Shown piece after piece: positions 63,401 through 64,000 of a stretch of DNA of 64,000 bases. The position numbers and the translations under genes are program-made. Under the pieces are notes generated by a model, which worked only from the letters and a program-made list of their open reading frames with translations, was not told the origin of the DNA and ran no database searches. This stretch comes from Psychrobacter sp. NZS113 (GTDB lineage: Bacteria > Pseudomonadota > Gammaproteobacteria > Pseudomonadales > Moraxellaceae): contig NZ_JADYWL010000001.1 in the NCBI RefSeq assembly GCF_015864825.1, positions 620,001-684,000 of the forward strand, given 5' to 3'. The first letter of the stretch is position 1. Each line of letters starts with the position of its first letter.

Positions 63401-64000
63401 ATGAGCGTAGATCCAAAGAAACTAAACAAAGAAGTAGCCAAACGTCGTACCTTTGCCATTATCTCGCATCCCGATGCTGGTAAAACCACCATGACTGAAA
63501 AGCTGCTACTGTGGGGGCAGGCAATTCAGGTAGTAGGCGAAGTAAAAGGCCGTAAGACTGATCGTCATGCCACCTCAGATTGGATGAGCATGGAACAAGA
63601 GCGTGGTATTTCTATTACCACCTCAGTCATGCAGTTTCCGTATCAAGATCATATGGTCAACCTACTAGATACACCCGGTCACGCTGACTTTAGTGAAGAC
63701 ACCTATCGAACTCTGACCGCTGTAGATAGTGCATTGATGATGGTTGATGGCGCAAAGGGTGTCGAAGAGCGAACCATCAAGCTGATGGACGTGTGCCGGA
63801 TGCGTGATACGCCGATTATCTCATTCGTTAACAAGCTCGATCGTCAAATTCGCGAGCCGCTTGAGCTGCTTAGTGAAATCGAGTCAGTTCTAAAGATTAA
63901 ATGTATTCCAGTGACTTGGCCTATCGGTATGGGACAAGATTTCGTGGGTGTGTATCACTTGACCGAAAACAAAACCTACTTTTATCAAAAAGGTAATGGC
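63401..64000 (+). CDS. prfC: Peptide chain release factor 3, 5' part (runs off the window)
   Basis: RF3 is the GTPase that removes RF1/RF2 from the ribosome after termination. The first 200 codons are present and open to the right edge. They include P loop [18 protein letters not shown]3 DTPGHADF and G4 NKLDR, with the typical opening [19 protein letters not shown] weak AAGG lies about 17 bases before the ATG at 63401. The other two thirds of the gene lie outside the window. Confidence 0.96.
   Translation, partial: MSVDPKKLNKEVAKRRTFAIISHPDAGKTTMTEKLLLWGQAIQVVGEVKGRKTDRHATSDWMSMEQERGISITTSVMQFPYQDHMVNLLDTPGHADFSEDTYRTLTAVDSALMMVDGAKGVEERTIKLMDVCRMRDTPIISFVNKLDRQIREPLELLSEIESVLKIKCIPVTWPIGMGQDFVGVYHLTENKTYFYQKGNG

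Noticed and set aside
1..64000. tRNA or rRNA genes
   Set aside because: Reading the intergenic gaps by eye gave no T-loop GTTCGAATC-type signal with matching acceptor arms. A weak or unusual tRNA could be missed; a covariance-model scan would settle this.

Overview
The window is a piece of bacterial chromosome that reads as Psychrobacter or a very close member of the Moraxellaceae (Gammaproteobacteria). The basis is the moderate G+C, the set and order of housekeeping genes (rlmD-relA facing barA, rpsB-tsf, ileS-lspA, metX-metW, serA beside a D-2-hydroxyacid dehydrogenase), hydrophilic insertions in several conserved enzymes, and a short intergenic repeat family. The assignment is by pattern recognition; no database was searched. 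About fifty genes are present. There is no prophage, IS transposase, CRISPR array, rRNA or recognisable tRNA gene.

Layout. 1-2.7 kb: 3' part of typA/bipA, mscL and an exported protein of unknown function. 2.9-10.3 kb: a minus-strand block of cysM, a PolB-type exonuclease-like gene, rlmD, relA and mutM, divergent from a BarA/GacS-type hybrid kinase (10.8-14.4 kb). 14.7-17.2 kb: a crotonase-family enzyme and a Bcr/CflA drug exporter. 17.5-22.0 kb: a compact five-gene signalling locus with a periplasmic binding lipoprotein, a membrane CheA-like kinase carrying its own Hpt domain, a CheY-like receiver and two CheX-like phosphatases. No MCP, CheW, CheR/CheB or flagellar gene is nearby; this is the most unusual system here. 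22.4-24.5 kb: rpsB-tsf. 24.8-31.4 kb: a lytic transglycosylase, lrgAB, hflX, plsC and tas. 31.5-36.5 kb: fkpB, a cold-shock/DUF1294 membrane protein, and lspA-ileS. 36.9-40.5 kb: a membrane thioredoxin-like protein, a GNAT-nitrilase fusion and a membrane-anchored BLUF photoreceptor. 40.6-45.0 kb: a D-2-hydroxyglutarate-type dehydrogenase divergent from serA, then trhO. 45.4-48.6 kb: a type IIG-like restriction-modification enzyme cut in two by an in-frame amber codon. 48.7-54.1 kb: Sel1 protein, metX-metW, hemH and a membrane protein. 54.2-59.0 kb: less familiar genes (acidic small protein, parallel beta-helix lipoprotein, SDR, polytopic membrane protein, outer-membrane-like protein). 59.3-64 kb: polA, ohr and the 5' part of prfC.

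Eleven copies or remnants of a roughly 107-bp intergenic element with imperfect TATAGT-type terminal inverted repeats are scattered through the window. It looks like a MITE. One copy begins directly after the serA stop codon, and a full copy and an internally deleted copy flank tsf in opposite orientation. Many convergent gene pairs are separated by strong bidirectional hairpin terminators.

Limits: start codons were chosen by eye from Shine-Dalgarno-like sequence and family length. Functions come from motifs seen in the translated sequence, and statements about regulation are inference.
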